Counted from the stretch's first letter, positions 1 to 9,193 are shown. The stretch is 64,000 nucleotides of DNA from Roseiarcus fermentans (GCF_003315135.1 NZ_QNRK01000027.1:32923-96922), one strand, 5' to 3'. Notes: generated from the sequence alone by a model not told the origin. Numbers and translations: made by a program.

Positions 1-547
1 AGGGCACCGGGTTCGACAGCGCAAACGCCATCGACAGCCTCGCCTGCGCGATCGACTCGACCGTCTGCTGCGCGGCCGCCAGCGCCGCGCGCTCGCCGTC
101 CGTCGCGGGCGTCAGCGAATCGAGATAGGCCTGCCGCCGCTTCAGGTTGGCGAGCGCCGCGGAAAAGCTGTTCGCCGCGAATTGCCGGTCGCTCAGCCCG
201 GCGCCCCAGATCTCGTCGATCGTCCTGGCGAGGTCCTGCCGGAGCAGCGCCCGTCCGGCGTCGGCGCCGCGCCCGTAATCGATCAAAGCCAGATCGAGCT
301 GAAGAACCTTGGCGGCGAGGGTCTCGATCGCGACGTTCTGGCCGGAATAGACGCCATAGGCCGTCCAGACCAGCAGGCCGAGCACCAAGGCGGACAGAAG
401 GGACAGGAGCCCGGCGACCGCCCCGATCATGTCGGCCGCGGGTCCCGTCGTCAGCCGCTCGGGCAGGACGCGCTGCAACACGAGGCCAACCAGCCCGCTG
501 ACGAAGATCGCCGCGGCGACCGCGAGTCCGAGTTTCCACCCATCCAT
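1..547 (-). CDS. DUF4239 (bestrophin-like) membrane protein, 3' end cut off by the window
   Basis: The reverse strand reads M-D-G-W-K-L-G-L from an ATG at 547 and stays open to base 1, so the C-terminal part is missing. Two hydrophobic segments (about residues 5-25 and 42-65) lie on either side of a short loop containing RVLPERLTTG. A soluble stretch follows that contains the IDEIWG motif. The same layout and motifs (LQRVLPER, DMIGAV, LWTAYGVY, IDEIW) recur in the complete 256-residue gene at 52960-53730, so the two are paralogues. The family is DUF4239; its function is not established, although a distant resemblance to bestrophin-type channels is often noted. The gene is divergent from the ABC operon on its right. 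Confidence 0.8.
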   Translation of the reverse strand, partial: MDGWKLGLAVAAAIFVSGLVGLVLQRVLPERLTTGPAADMIGAVAGLLSLLSALVLGLLVWTAYGVYSGQNVAIETLAAKVLQLDLALIDYGRGADAGRALLRQDLARTIDEIWGAGLSDRQFAANSFSAALANLKRRQAYLDSLTPATDGERAALAAAQQTVESIAQARLSMAFALSNPVP

Positions 548-864
548 CACCCGTACGCCCCCTGACAGCCCTCGACCCGGCCCGCGCCGCCGCCTCGTAA
601 CGCGCATTCCGGCGCGGCGCACCAAATACGAAGACCCTTCCGCCCGCAATCGCCAGGCGCGCTCGGGGGCGCCGACAAATTCATCTCAATCGCCGTATTG
701 TTGTGCAGTCATCCGTCAAATTGCCGGCCACGAAGTCTACCGCCAATTCATTTGACACCGTCCGCCGCCAAGATAGGGTCCGAAACGACACGAAGCGCAG
801 GGGAAGCATCGGCGCCGATCTTGCGACGGGCGGCGTACGAAGGCCGGAAACGAGGGATGGCGAG
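548..864. promoter_or_regulatory. Divergent intergenic region with a candidate promoter for the ABC operon
   Basis: This gap separates the DUF4239 gene (reverse) from the BMP-type ABC operon (forward). On the forward strand a TTGACA box lies at 752-757 with a weak TAGGGT about 16 bases downstream. If it is used, transcription starts near 785. An upstream in-frame ATG at 703 would then lie outside the transcript, which supports the GTG start at 865. I see no other structure here. Confidence 0.35.
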
Positions 865-2427
865 GTGAAGGTTGGGGCTCCCCCGCGGCTGGAGTTGGTT
901 GGCGTCAGCAAGTCGTTCCCTGGCGTGCGCGCCAACGACAGCGTCAATCTGAGGGTCAAACCCGGCGAGATCCACGCGCTGCTCGGCGAGAACGGCGCCG
1001 GGAAGTCGACCCTCGTCAAGATGATCTACGGCATTCTGGCGCCGGACGAGGGCCAGATCGTGTTCGACGGCGCGCCGACGCGCATCTCCAATCCGCGCGC
1101 CGCCCGGCGCCTCGGCATCGGCATGGTGTTCCAGCATTTTTCGCTGTTCGAGGCGATGACCGTGCTCGAGAACATCGCGCTCGGCCTCGATGCGCGCCTT
1201 TCGCAGCGCGATCTGCTCGCCGAGTTCCACCGGGTGCTCGACGCCTACCGGCTGAAGCTCGATCCGCGCCGGATCGTGTCGACGCTCAGCGTCGGCGAAC
1301 GCCAGCGCATCGAGATCGTGCGGGCGCTGCTGCTCAACCCGCGCCTCCTGATCATGGACGAGCCGACGTCGGTGCTGACGCCGCAGGAGGTCGAGCAATT
1401 GTTCGAGACGCTGCGCCGGCTCGCGGCCAGCGGCTGCTCCATTCTTTACATTTCCCACAAGCTGCACGAGATCGTCGCGCTCTGCGACACCGCCACGATC
1501 CTGCGCGGCGGCAAGGTGGTCGGGACCGCCGACCCCAAGCGCGAGAACCCGCGCTCGATGGCCGAGATGATGATCGGCGCCAGCCTGAAGGAGATCGCCA
1601 AGCCGGCCGAGCGGTCATTCGGGCCGCCGAAGCTCGAGACGCTGGACCTCAGCCTGCCGAAGCCGACCGAGTTCGGGGTGGCGCTGAAGGGGGTGACGCT
1701 GTGCGTCCGCGCGGGCGAGATCTTCGGGGTCGCGGGGGTGGCCGGCAACGGGCAGAACGAACTCCTGTCGGCGCTGAGCGGCGAGACGCCGTCGGCCGCC
1801 GAGTCGGTGATCCTGCTGGGCGAGGGGGTCGGCCGGCTCAGCGTCACCGAGCGCCGGGAACTGGGCCTGTGCGCGGTTCCCGAGGAGCGCAACGGCCACG
1901 CCGCCGTCGGCGAGTTCTCCCTCACCGACAACGCTTCGCTGACCGGGCGAAACCGCATGGACTTCGTCAGCTTCGGCCTGATCAATTCGGGTAAGGCCAC
2001 CAGCTACGCGGCCGAGGTGATCGGCGCCTTCACCGTCAAGGCCACGGGCCCGGGCGCGCTGGCGGGTTCGCTCTCCGGCGGCAACCTGCAGAAATTCATC
2101 ATGGGCCGGGAGATCCTGCAGCAGCCCGCGGCGCTGGTCGTCTGCCAGCCGACCTGGGGGGTCGACGCGGGCGCGGCGGCGGCCATCCATCAGGCGATCG
2201 TCGATCTCGCGGCGCGCGGCTCGGCGGTGCTGGTCATCTCCCAGGACCTCGACGAACTTCTGACGCTGAGCGACACGATCGCGGTCATCAACCTCGGCGC
2301 GCTGTCGAAACCGATGACCGTCGGCGAGGTGTCGATCGAGGAGATCGGCCTGCTCATGGGCGGCGTGCACGGCGATCCGGCGGGAACGGCGCAGATGACG
2401 GAGCAGTTGCATGCGCATCCGGCTTGA
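865..2427 (+). CDS. BMP-family ABC importer, double-domain ATP-binding protein
   Basis: This 520-residue tandem ATPase powers uptake through the two permeases that follow. It has the layout of the nucleoside (YufO/NupA-like) and sugar importer ATPases. The first half is intact: Walker A GENGAGKST, signature LSVGERQRIEI, Walker B LLIMDEPTS. The second half has the degenerate Walker A typical of the family (GVAGNGQNEL, no lysine), signature LSGGNLQKF and a weak Walker B (VVCQPTWGVD). The frame is open from an ATG at 703, but that extension is unlike the family. A GTG at 865 after a GAGGG element gives the usual length of about 510-520 residues. The 3' end overlaps the first permease by 17 bases, indicating coupled translation. 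The substrate is inferred to be a purine nucleoside or similar. Confidence 0.9.
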   Translation: MKVGAPPRLELVGVSKSFPGVRANDSVNLRVKPGEIHALLGENGAGKSTLVKMIYGILAPDEGQIVFDGAPTRISNPRAARRLGIGMVFQHFSLFEAMTVLENIALGLDARLSQRDLLAEFHRVLDAYRLKLDPRRIVSTLSVGERQRIEIVRALLLNPRLLIMDEPTSVLTPQEVEQLFETLRRLAASGCSILYISHKLHEIVALCDTATILRGGKVVGTADPKRENPRSMAEMMIGASLKEIAKPAERSFGPPKLETLDLSLPKPTEFGVALKGVTLCVRAGEIFGVAGVAGNGQNELLSALSGETPSAAESVILLGEGVGRLSVTERRELGLCAVPEERNGHAAVGEFSLTDNASLTGRNRMDFVSFGLINSGKATSYAAEVIGAFTVKATGPGALAGSLSGGNLQKFIMGREILQQPAALVVCQPTWGVDAGAAAAIHQAIVDLAARGSAVLVISQDLDELLTLSDTIAVINLGALSKPMTVGEVSIEEIGLLMGGVHGDPAGTAQMTEQLHAHPA

Positions 2428-3508
2428 GAAGCGGCTGACGCCGAGCCGCTTCATGCTGGTGGCGACGCCCGTGGCCTCGGTGCTGCTGACGATGGCGCTC
2501 GGCGCCGTGATCTTCGAACTGCTCGGCTTCGACGGGCCCGACGCCATCTATCAGACCTTCATCACCCCGATCGTCGCGCCCTACAAGTGGGTCGACGTGC
2601 TGACCAAGGCCGCGCCGCTGATCATCATCGCGCTCGGGCTGTCGCTCGGCAACCAGGCCAAGATCTGGAACATCGGCGCCGAAGGCCAGTACGTCATCGG
2701 CGCCCTCGCCGGCGCCGGCGTCGCCTTCGCCATGCCGCAGGCCGCGCCGGGCTTCGTCGCCGTCCCGGCGATGATCGTGGCGGGGATTATCGGCGGCATG
2801 GCCTGGGCGGCGATCCCGGCGCTGCTCAAGACGCGCTTCCGCGTCTCGGAGGTCCTGTCGACCCTGATGCTGGTCTACGTCGCGATGCAGGTGCTGAACT
2901 ACCTGATCGGCGGGCCGTGGAAGGACCCGAACGGCCACAACTTCCCCCAGACGCCGCCGTTCAGCGCCACGCAGTCGCTGCCCAACGTCATTCCCGGCAC
3001 GGTCGTGCCGCCGGGCTTCGTCGTCGCGATCGCGCTCACGCTGGTGTTCTGGGTGCTCGCGAGCCGGTCGGTGTACGGGTTTTCGGTGCGCACCGTCGGC
3101 GCCGCCCCGAGCGCCGCGCGCTACGGCGGCTTCGACGCCGCCCGCACCGTGTGGTCGACGCTGATGATCAGCGGCGGGATGGCCGGGCTCGCCGGAATCC
3201 TCGAGGCGATGAGCCAACTCGGCCAGATCAACCTCGGCTTTCCATCGGGCTACGGCTTTACCGCGATCATCGTGTCGTTCCTCGGCCGCTTGCACCCGGT
3301 CGGGGTGTTCCTGGCTGGGCTGATCCTGGCGGTGACCTACGTCGGCGGCCAGGTGGCGCAGACCGCGGTGCACGTGCCCGAGGCGACCGCCGGCATTTTC
3401 CAGGCGACCATGCTGTTCCTCATTCTGGCGAGCGACATTCTGGTCCGCTACCGCCTGCGCCTCGTCCGCGCCGCGCCGCGAGCGGCAACCGCCGGAGCCC
3501 CCGCGTGA
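2411..3508 (+). CDS. BMP-family ABC importer, permease 1 (YufP/BmpB-like)
   Basis: This 365-residue polytopic inner-membrane protein is very hydrophobic throughout. It carries the family signature GLSLGNQAKIWNIGAEGQY near residues 77-95. A cytoplasmic loop around residues 230-245 (VGAAPSAARYGG) is where the ATPase should dock. Its ATG lies inside the end of the ATPase gene, and its stop overlaps the GTG start of the second permease by four bases. The three genes are therefore translated as one unit. It pairs with the next permease to form the heterodimeric channel of a nucleoside-type importer. The substrate cannot be read from sequence. Confidence 0.9.
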   Translation: MRIRLEKRLTPSRFMLVATPVASVLLTMALGAVIFELLGFDGPDAIYQTFITPIVAPYKWVDVLTKAAPLIIIALGLSLGNQAKIWNIGAEGQYVIGALAGAGVAFAMPQAAPGFVAVPAMIVAGIIGGMAWAAIPALLKTRFRVSEVLSTLMLVYVAMQVLNYLIGGPWKDPNGHNFPQTPPFSATQSLPNVIPGTVVPPGFVVAIALTLVFWVLASRSVYGFSVRTVGAAPSAARYGGFDAARTVWSTLMISGGMAGLAGILEAMSQLGQINLGFPSGYGFTAIIVSFLGRLHPVGVFLAGLILAVTYVGGQVAQTAVHVPEATAGIFQATMLFLILASDILVRYRLRLVRAAPRAATAGAPA

Positions 3509-4446
3509 ACATCGGTTTCATCATCGACGCGCTGGTCACCATCATCGGCGTCACCACCCCGATCCTGCTCGCCGCCACCGGCGAACTCGTGGTCGAGAAG
3601 AGCGGCGTGCTCAACCTCGGCGTCGAGGGGATGATGCTGATCGGCGCGGTGACCGGGTTCGCGGTCACCCTGAATTTCGGCGATTCCTTGGGGGACTGGG
3701 CGCCTTGGGTGGGAATCGGCGCCGCGGCGCTCGCCGGCGCCGCCTCGTCCATGCTGTTCGCCTTTCTGGTTCTCTCGCTCGGCTCGAATCAGGTCGCCAC
3801 CGGGCTCGCGCTGGCGATCTTCGGCATCGGCCTGTCGTCGCTCATCGGCGCGAGCTACGTCGGCACAGTGATCGCGCCGTTCAACCAGGTGTTCCCCGAC
3901 TGGCTGGCGGAAGACCCGATCGGGCGGGTGGCGTTCGGCCACAGCCCGCTCGTCTATTTCGCGCTGATCATGGTCGTCGCGGTCGGGTATTTTCTCAACC
4001 GCACCCGCGCCGGGCTCATCCTGCGTGCGGTCGGCGAGAACGATATCTCGGCCCATTCGATCGGCTATCCGGTGGTTGCGATCCGCTATGCGGCGGTGGC
4101 CTTCGGCGGGGCGATGGCGGGCGTCGGCGGCTCGTATTTCTCGATGGTGATCACGCCGATGTGGGCGGAGCAGATGACGGCGGGGCGCGGCTGGATCGCG
4201 CTCGCTTTGGTCGTGTTCTCGAGCTGGCGCGCCGGGCGGCTGCTGGTCGGCGCCTATTTCTTCGGAATCCTGATGACCCTCGAGCTCTACGCCAAGGCTT
4301 CGGGCTTCTCGTTCCTGCCGTCGCAATTCTGGGCCGCCATGCCCTACATCATGGCGATCGTCGTTCTCGCCGTCATGTCGGCGCGCGACGTGGCCGGAAG
4401 CGAGGCCCCGGCCTGCCTCGGGCGGCCGTTCATGCCCAACAGTTGA
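3505..4446 (+). CDS. BMP-family ABC importer, permease 2 (YufQ/BmpC-like)
   Basis: This is a 313-residue membrane protein beginning at a GTG that overlaps the preceding stop. Near the N-terminus it has the family hallmark GELVVEKSGVLNLGVEGMM (about residues 24-42). Further on is the loop RAVGENDISAHSIGY (about residues 175-190), the likely ATPase-coupling helix. A longer in-frame reading to 2587 exists but runs antisense-like through permease 1 and is rejected. It forms the transmembrane pore with the previous gene. The binding-protein gene follows after 29 bases. Confidence 0.9.
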   Translation: MNIGFIIDALVTIIGVTTPILLAATGELVVEKSGVLNLGVEGMMLIGAVTGFAVTLNFGDSLGDWAPWVGIGAAALAGAASSMLFAFLVLSLGSNQVATGLALAIFGIGLSSLIGASYVGTVIAPFNQVFPDWLAEDPIGRVAFGHSPLVYFALIMVVAVGYFLNRTRAGLILRAVGENDISAHSIGYPVVAIRYAAVAFGGAMAGVGGSYFSMVITPMWAEQMTAGRGWIALALVVFSSWRAGRLLVGAYFFGILMTLELYAKASGFSFLPSQFWAAMPYIMAIVVLAVMSARDVAGSEAPACLGRPFMPNS

Positions 4447-4475
4447 ATGCCATGTCCCGAATCAAGGAGAACGAC

Positions 4476-5555
4476 ATGAGTCTGGTGACACGACGCAATT
4501 TCGTGAAATCGGCCGCGGCGGCCGGCCTCGCGATGCCGGCGCTCGGCGGGAGGGCCCTCGCCGCCGAGCCGCTGAAGATCGCCTTCATCTATCTCGGCCC
4601 GATCGGCGACTTCGGCTGGACCTGGGCGCACAACAAGGGCCGCCTCGCTGTCGAAGAGGCGCTCAAGGGCAAGGTCAAGACCACCTACGTCGAGAACGTG
4701 AAGGAGGACGCGAGCGCGATTCCGATCCTGAAGGACCTCGCGCAGCAGGGCAATAAGCTGATCTTCACCACCTCCTACGGCTACATGGACCAGACGGTCG
4801 AGGTCGCCAAGCAGTTCCCTGACGTCAAGTTCGAGCACGCCACCGGCTACAAGACCCTGCCCAACCTCGGCGTCTACAATTCGCGCTTCTATCAGGGCCG
4901 GGCGGTCGAGGGCACGATCGCCGGCCACATGTCGAAGTCGGGCGTGATCGGCTATCTCGGCTCCTACAAGGTGCCCGAGGTGGTGATGGGCGTGAATTCC
5001 TTCACCCTCGCCGCGCAGGCGGTGAACCCGAAGATCACCACCAAGCTGGTGATGATCGACTCCTGGTTCGACCCGGCGAAGGAGGCCGCCGCCGTCCAGA
5101 CGCTGATCAACCTGGGCTGCGACGTGATCGCGCAGCACACCGACAGCCCGGCCGGCCTTCAGGTATGCGAGCAGCGCAAGGCGTGGTGCTTCGGCCAGGG
5201 CGCCGACATGCACAAGTTCGCCCCCAAGACCCAGCTCACCGCGATCGAGGACATCTGGGGGCCCTACTACATCTCGCGCGCCAAGGCGGTGCTCGACGGG
5301 ACCTGGAAGTCGGAAGACACGTGGTGGGGCATGAAGGAAGGCACCGTCGTCATGTCGCCCTTCGCGCCGTTCATGCCCGCCGACGTCAAGGCCGCGGCCG
5401 AGAAGATCATCGCCAGCACCAAGGACGGCAGCTTCGACGTCTTCACCGGCGAGATCAGGGACCAGTCCGGCGCGGTCAAGGTCGCCAAGGGCGAACGCAT
5501 GCCCGACAAGGACCTCGCCGTGATGGACTGGTACGTCCAGGGCGTCCAGAGCTGA
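4476..5555 (+). CDS. BMP-family ABC importer, periplasmic substrate-binding protein
   Basis: This 359-residue exported binding protein belongs to the BmpA/PnrA (basic membrane protein) class, which binds nucleosides in characterised members. The N-terminus carries a twin-arginine-like signal (TRRNFVKSAAAAGL) ending near ALAAEPLKI, so export may be through Tat. The mature part opens with AFIYLGPIGDFGWTWAHNKG, the family's ligand-site region. The second ATG at 4476 was preferred to the ATG at 4452 because AAGGAG sits seven bases before it. It is the last gene of the importer operon, and a strong intrinsic terminator follows 33 bases later. Confidence 0.92.
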   Translation: MSLVTRRNFVKSAAAAGLAMPALGGRALAAEPLKIAFIYLGPIGDFGWTWAHNKGRLAVEEALKGKVKTTYVENVKEDASAIPILKDLAQQGNKLIFTTSYGYMDQTVEVAKQFPDVKFEHATGYKTLPNLGVYNSRFYQGRAVEGTIAGHMSKSGVIGYLGSYKVPEVVMGVNSFTLAAQAVNPKITTKLVMIDSWFDPAKEAAAVQTLINLGCDVIAQHTDSPAGLQVCEQRKAWCFGQGADMHKFAPKTQLTAIEDIWGPYYISRAKAVLDGTWKSEDTWWGMKEGTVVMSPFAPFMPADVKAAAEKIIASTKDGSFDVFTGEIRDQSGAVKVAKGERMPDKDLAVMDWYVQGVQS

Positions 5556-5588
5556 CGAATCGCGCGCCGCGCGCACAGACCTGAACCA

Positions 5589-5616
5589 CGGGAGAGGCGC
5601 GACCCTCTCCCGTTTT
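5589..5616 (+). terminator. Intrinsic terminator of the BMP importer operon
   Basis: A perfect 9-base-pair stem (5589-5597 with 5604-5612) and a 6-base loop are followed directly by TTTT. It lies 33 bases after the binding-protein stop. Confidence 0.85.
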
Positions 5617-5695
5617 CCGTCGCGGGCGCACCAGGCGAGAAGGGCGTTCAGGCCGAATCCCGAAGGGTTGGCGCGGACAGCCGAAACGCAGGCAA

Positions 5696-5925
5696 GGCAA
5701 CTCCCAACCCCGTCTTTGCGAGGAGCAACCCCCGGGTCGAAGAGCCCGGGGGGACGAAGCAACCCATGCCGCCGGTTTGCTCCGTCTTCTGCTCGCGACG
5801 AAGGGCGGCGGGACGATCAGAGGGCGCAACAGCGGCCCAGCGGCCCTGGATCGCTTCCCCCCGGGCTCTTCGACCCGGGGGTCGCTCGCGATGACGGCGT
5901 TCTTCACCCCGCCTTGGGAGTTGCC
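5696..5925. repeat. Large palindromic intergenic repeat, family A
   Basis: The outermost arms GGCAACTCCCAA (5696-5707) and TTGGGAGTTGCC (5914-5925) are perfect inverted copies. Inside them, 5714-5766 is matched in reverse by 5850-5896. Each inner arm itself holds a GC-rich self-complementary block (about 5729-5752 and 5856-5880) around a TCGAAGA or TCTTCGA core. It sits between two convergent transcription units. A half copy is at 9430-9545, and a version lacking the GC-rich block is at 39332-39508. Confidence 0.8.
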
Positions 5926-5938
5926 AGGCAAGTCATAA

Positions 5939-7801
5939 TCAGAGGCAAGGGAAGCGCGCATCGCCTGCGGCTCGCCAGCGCGTCATGCATGCGCTTCGTT
6001 CCGGAAGGGCGAGGGGGATGAACCACTGGGCCTGCTGGCCGGCAATCAACTGGCCCTGATTGATCCAGGTCCCGGGCGCTGGAACCACCGTCTCGTATCG
6101 AACCGCATCTGCGCCGGCGTCCGCGGTCAGCGTCGGCGTCGAAACGACCGGCTCCGGTCCATAGATCGCCGCGGCCGTGTGATCGCGATCGCGCCGTCCC
6201 CCGCTGACGATCCACACCTGATTCTGCTGGGCGGCGGCGTAAGGGAAGAAATCTGCGCGGCCGGTCGGCGGGTCGGCGACTGCGTAGAGCTTGGCGTCGA
6301 CCTCGACCTTGAGCGGCGCCGGCGCGCCGGCTGGAGCGGCCAGAATATCCGTCCGCATTGCGGCATAAAGGGCGCCGAGTTCCGGAACCGCAAGCTCGTC
6401 GGCGGACGCGAGGCCGATCCGACCGAGCGGCGTGGGAATGACGGCGATCGCATCGCCGGGCGAGGCCCAGCCGGCGCGGCCGGCGTCGGGGTGGGTGGCG
6501 CGATAGCGCCCGAGAACGGCGCCGTCCGGCCCGGTCAGCACCACCGTATGGTAGACGCGCTCGCCGTCACGCTCCGGATAACTCCCAACGAGGTAGCCCT
6601 TGCCCCGGCGGGCGGCCTCCGACAGCGCCCGCTCGAACGCCCCGCCGCGGCGTTCGGCCCGGGCCAGGATCTCGTCGGCGCCGAGCCCCGACGGCAGGCC
6701 GGAAAGCTCCGGCAGAACGGTGAGCGCGCCTTCGGCCGGAGAGACCGCCGCCAGCAGCGACGGTCCCTCCGGCCATTGAACGGCGGCCAGCGACACGCTG
6801 CGCCGTACGACGGTCGCGTTGCCGTCGACGGGGCTGCGGTGCAATGCGAGCAACGGCGAATAGAGCCCGGGGCGCCGCAAGGCGAGCCGCGCGTCGCGCA
6901 CGGCGTCCGCGTCCGACGGCGTGACGGTCGCGGTGAAAATACCATGCAGCCCCGGCGCCAGATCCTCCGGCGGCACGACCGGGGCCTGGGTCAGTTTGCG
7001 CCCTTCCGGCGACCATATGCTCGAGCCGCCGTTGTAATAAAGCTTTCCGCCAGTGATCGGATTGGTTTCGATCCCGCTGCGCGTGGCGGCGACGACCCAG
7101 ACGCCGTTCTCGGCGCTCATGGACTGCGCGTTGGCCACGGTCGAATGATTGCCGGTCGCCTCTGCGGCTGGCGTTCCCGGCATGACCCGGTCCGACACGG
7201 AATGCCACCCGATGATCTCGGCGCCGCGCAGGGCCGCCAGACGCGGATATTGCCAATAGGTGTCGTCGTAACAGATGACCAGTCCGATACGGCCGATCGG
7301 CGTGTCGAACACTTCGACGCCGGTATTTCCCGGAGAAAAAACAATCTGGTCCTGCGGGTTGAGGCCGATCTTGCGGTACTTGCCGACGACGCCTTCGGGG
7401 CCGAGCAGGACGGCGGCGTTATAGGCCAGACCGGTTTCGACGTCCCGCTCGGCGATCCCCACGCTCATGTACATGCCGGTCCGCGCGAGAATCGGCTGAA
7501 GCGCCGCAGTCGTCTTGCCCGGGATCGTGTCGAGGTAGGGCGCAATCTGCGCCGGATCGCTGAACAGATATCCGCTGACCGCCGTCTCGGGAAAGACGGC
7601 GTAGTTCACGCCCTCTTCGGCCGCCTGCTCGGCGGCTTGCGCAAGGCGGGCGATGTTGCCGTCGAGGTCGCCCCAGGCTGGGACGAAGTCCACGGCCGCG
7701 ACCTTGATTGGATGGGAACCCGGATTCGACGCCGCGTCGGGCGCTCCTGTCCAGGCCAAGAAGCATAGCGCGACGCCGAGTATTCGGTATGTCCAACGCA
7801 T
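5939..7801 (-). CDS. Exported protein with two nitrilase-fold (CN-hydrolase) domains, the second catalytically dead
   Basis: This 620-residue protein has a signal peptide (about residues 1-24, ending PDAAS), so it acts outside the cytoplasm. Domain 1 (about 32-300) has the nitrilase-superfamily triad: E72 in FPETAVSGY, K144 in KYRKIGL and C177 in GLVICYDD. It should hydrolyse an amide or nitrile, or act as an N-acyl-type amidase. Domain 2 (about 335-600) keeps E365 (LPELS) but has alanine at the Lys position (435, YRATHP) and at the Cys position (467, GLASADE). It is therefore probably a structural or regulatory partner. The ATG at 7801 was chosen because the signal peptide starts there; the reading frame itself opens at 7885. 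The substrate is unknown. Confidence 0.85.
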   Translation of the reverse strand: MRWTYRILGVALCFLAWTGAPDAASNPGSHPIKVAAVDFVPAWGDLDGNIARLAQAAEQAAEEGVNYAVFPETAVSGYLFSDPAQIAPYLDTIPGKTTAALQPILARTGMYMSVGIAERDVETGLAYNAAVLLGPEGVVGKYRKIGLNPQDQIVFSPGNTGVEVFDTPIGRIGLVICYDDTYWQYPRLAALRGAEIIGWHSVSDRVMPGTPAAEATGNHSTVANAQSMSAENGVWVVAATRSGIETNPITGGKLYYNGGSSIWSPEGRKLTQAPVVPPEDLAPGLHGIFTATVTPSDADAVRDARLALRRPGLYSPLLALHRSPVDGNATVVRRSVSLAAVQWPEGPSLLAAVSPAEGALTVLPELSGLPSGLGADEILARAERRGGAFERALSEAARRGKGYLVGSYPERDGERVYHTVVLTGPDGAVLGRYRATHPDAGRAGWASPGDAIAVIPTPLGRIGLASADELAVPELGALYAAMRTDILAAPAGAPAPLKVEVDAKLYAVADPPTGRADFFPYAAAQQNQVWIVSGGRRDRDHTAAAIYGPEPVVSTPTLTADAGADAVRYETVVPAPGTWINQGQLIAGQQAQWFIPLALPERSACMTRWRAAGDARFPCL

Positions 7802-7921
7802 GGGCGACCTCGGGAATGCGCACCCGCATCGCGACCGGGTTGCGGCGGAGTGTCGCAGCATTCTCCGCCTGCCGGCGTCCGTCAACGGCTTTGACCGGGG
7901 AGGCTCGCGGGGCGCGCACCC

Positions 7922-9193
7922 TCAGAACGTCGATGCGTCGGTCCAGTCCGGGTCGTTCGCTTCCGCCCGCGAAGCGCTGCGACGATGCAGCACGTCCTTG
8001 GCGATCCGCTTGTCGCGGACATTGCGCATGATGATGTAGGGCCTGAGAATCGGGTTGAAGAGCCGGTAACGGCGCCGGGCGCCCTCCCCCGCCCGATGAA
8101 GGATCTGACCCGTCCCGGGCTCGCTGAGATCCTTGAGGACGCGGGCGGAGGTCAGCGGCGCGACATCGCGATCCCGAATCGCCGAGAGCGGCGCCCCGAC
8201 GGCGCCGGCGACGAAATACCGTTGTTCGTCGACGTCCGCGAGCGCGCAGGCGAGCAGAACGTCGCGGTGGAGGGCGGGGTTGCGCGCGCGGCGAACTGCG
8301 TCGTCGTAGAGCGACTTGACCGACTGCTGCCACTGGTCGAGCGCGCGGATCATGCCGGCTTCCACATGCTCCGCGCAGACGATCATGCTGCGCGCCCCGA
8401 GCGCGGCGCGCGCGCTGTAGATCGACAGGAGATGGGTGATGTAGGGCGCGCCCTGCGAGTACTGGACCAGGTCCTCGCAGGCCTCGAACTCGATCTCCAT
8501 CGCCAGCCGTTCGAAGCCGCTCATCACGATGCCGCGGATCTCGCCGTCGGACATCGCCGGCATGTGCACCTGAATCAGCGCCCGCTCGATCGACTGATGC
8601 TCCCGGATCAGTTCGTCGACCGAGTCGGCGACCCCGATCAGCAGCACCGTCGCATTGACCGCGTGATCGGACAGCGCCTTGATCGTGTCGGCCATGGCGG
8701 TGATCGCGTCGGGGCGCCGGATCCGGTCGAACTCGTCGAAGATCACGATCAGCGCCGCCGTCGCCGCTATGCCCTGCAGCGTCCGGCGGACGCCGTCGGG
8801 CGTATCCGAATTGAGAGCGTAGTCCTGGGGCGGCGCGGTCAGCGGATTGCGCAATCCGCCGAAACCGATGTCGGGCCGGCGCTTCGCGGCCTCGATGTCC
8901 TTGAACGCCTTCGCCCAGAGCGACGAATAGGTGTCCGAGATGTCGCAGTTGGTGCGCGAGACGACGAAGGCCTGCCGCCTCGCCAGAAAAGCGGTGATCA
9001 TGTTGGAGAGCGAGGTCTTTCCCGTTCCGCGCTCGCCGTAGAGAATCGCGTGGCAGCCGCGCTGCGACACCGCCTCGACGATCTTGAGAACCTGATCCTT
9101 GCGGCCGGAGAACAGCTCCCGCTCGTTGATCGGCGCGCCGGGGGTGAACACCGCGCCGGTCTGAAACATGAGCGCGTCGAAATCCTGATCCAT
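7922..9193 (-). CDS. Orc1/Cdc6-like AAA+ ATPase of unknown role
   Basis: This 423-residue cytoplasmic ATPase has Walker A GERGTGKTS (about residue 54), Walker B ALIVIFDEFDRI (about 145-156), a sensor-1-like VLLIGVADS and an AAA lid. A C-terminal portion (about 300-400) could be a winged helix. The arrangement resembles Orc1/Cdc6 and the AAA_16-type ATPases rather than metabolic AAA proteins. It stands alone: the nitrilase gene is 120 bases downstream on the same strand, and no partner nuclease, transposase or membrane protein is adjacent. I do not recognise a specific function. DNA-associated roles (loading, regulation, defence) are possible but unsupported here. Confidence 0.8.
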   Translation of the reverse strand: MDQDFDALMFQTGAVFTPGAPINERELFSGRKDQVLKIVEAVSQRGCHAILYGERGTGKTSLSNMITAFLARRQAFVVSRTNCDISDTYSSLWAKAFKDIEAAKRRPDIGFGGLRNPLTAPPQDYALNSDTPDGVRRTLQGIAATAALIVIFDEFDRIRRPDAITAMADTIKALSDHAVNATVLLIGVADSVDELIREHQSIERALIQVHMPAMSDGEIRGIVMSGFERLAMEIEFEACEDLVQYSQGAPYITHLLSIYSARAALGARSMIVCAEHVEAGMIRALDQWQQSVKSLYDDAVRRARNPALHRDVLLACALADVDEQRYFVAGAVGAPLSAIRDRDVAPLTSARVLKDLSEPGTGQILHRAGEGARRRYRLFNPILRPYIIMRNVRDKRIAKDVLHRRSASRAEANDPDWTDASTF

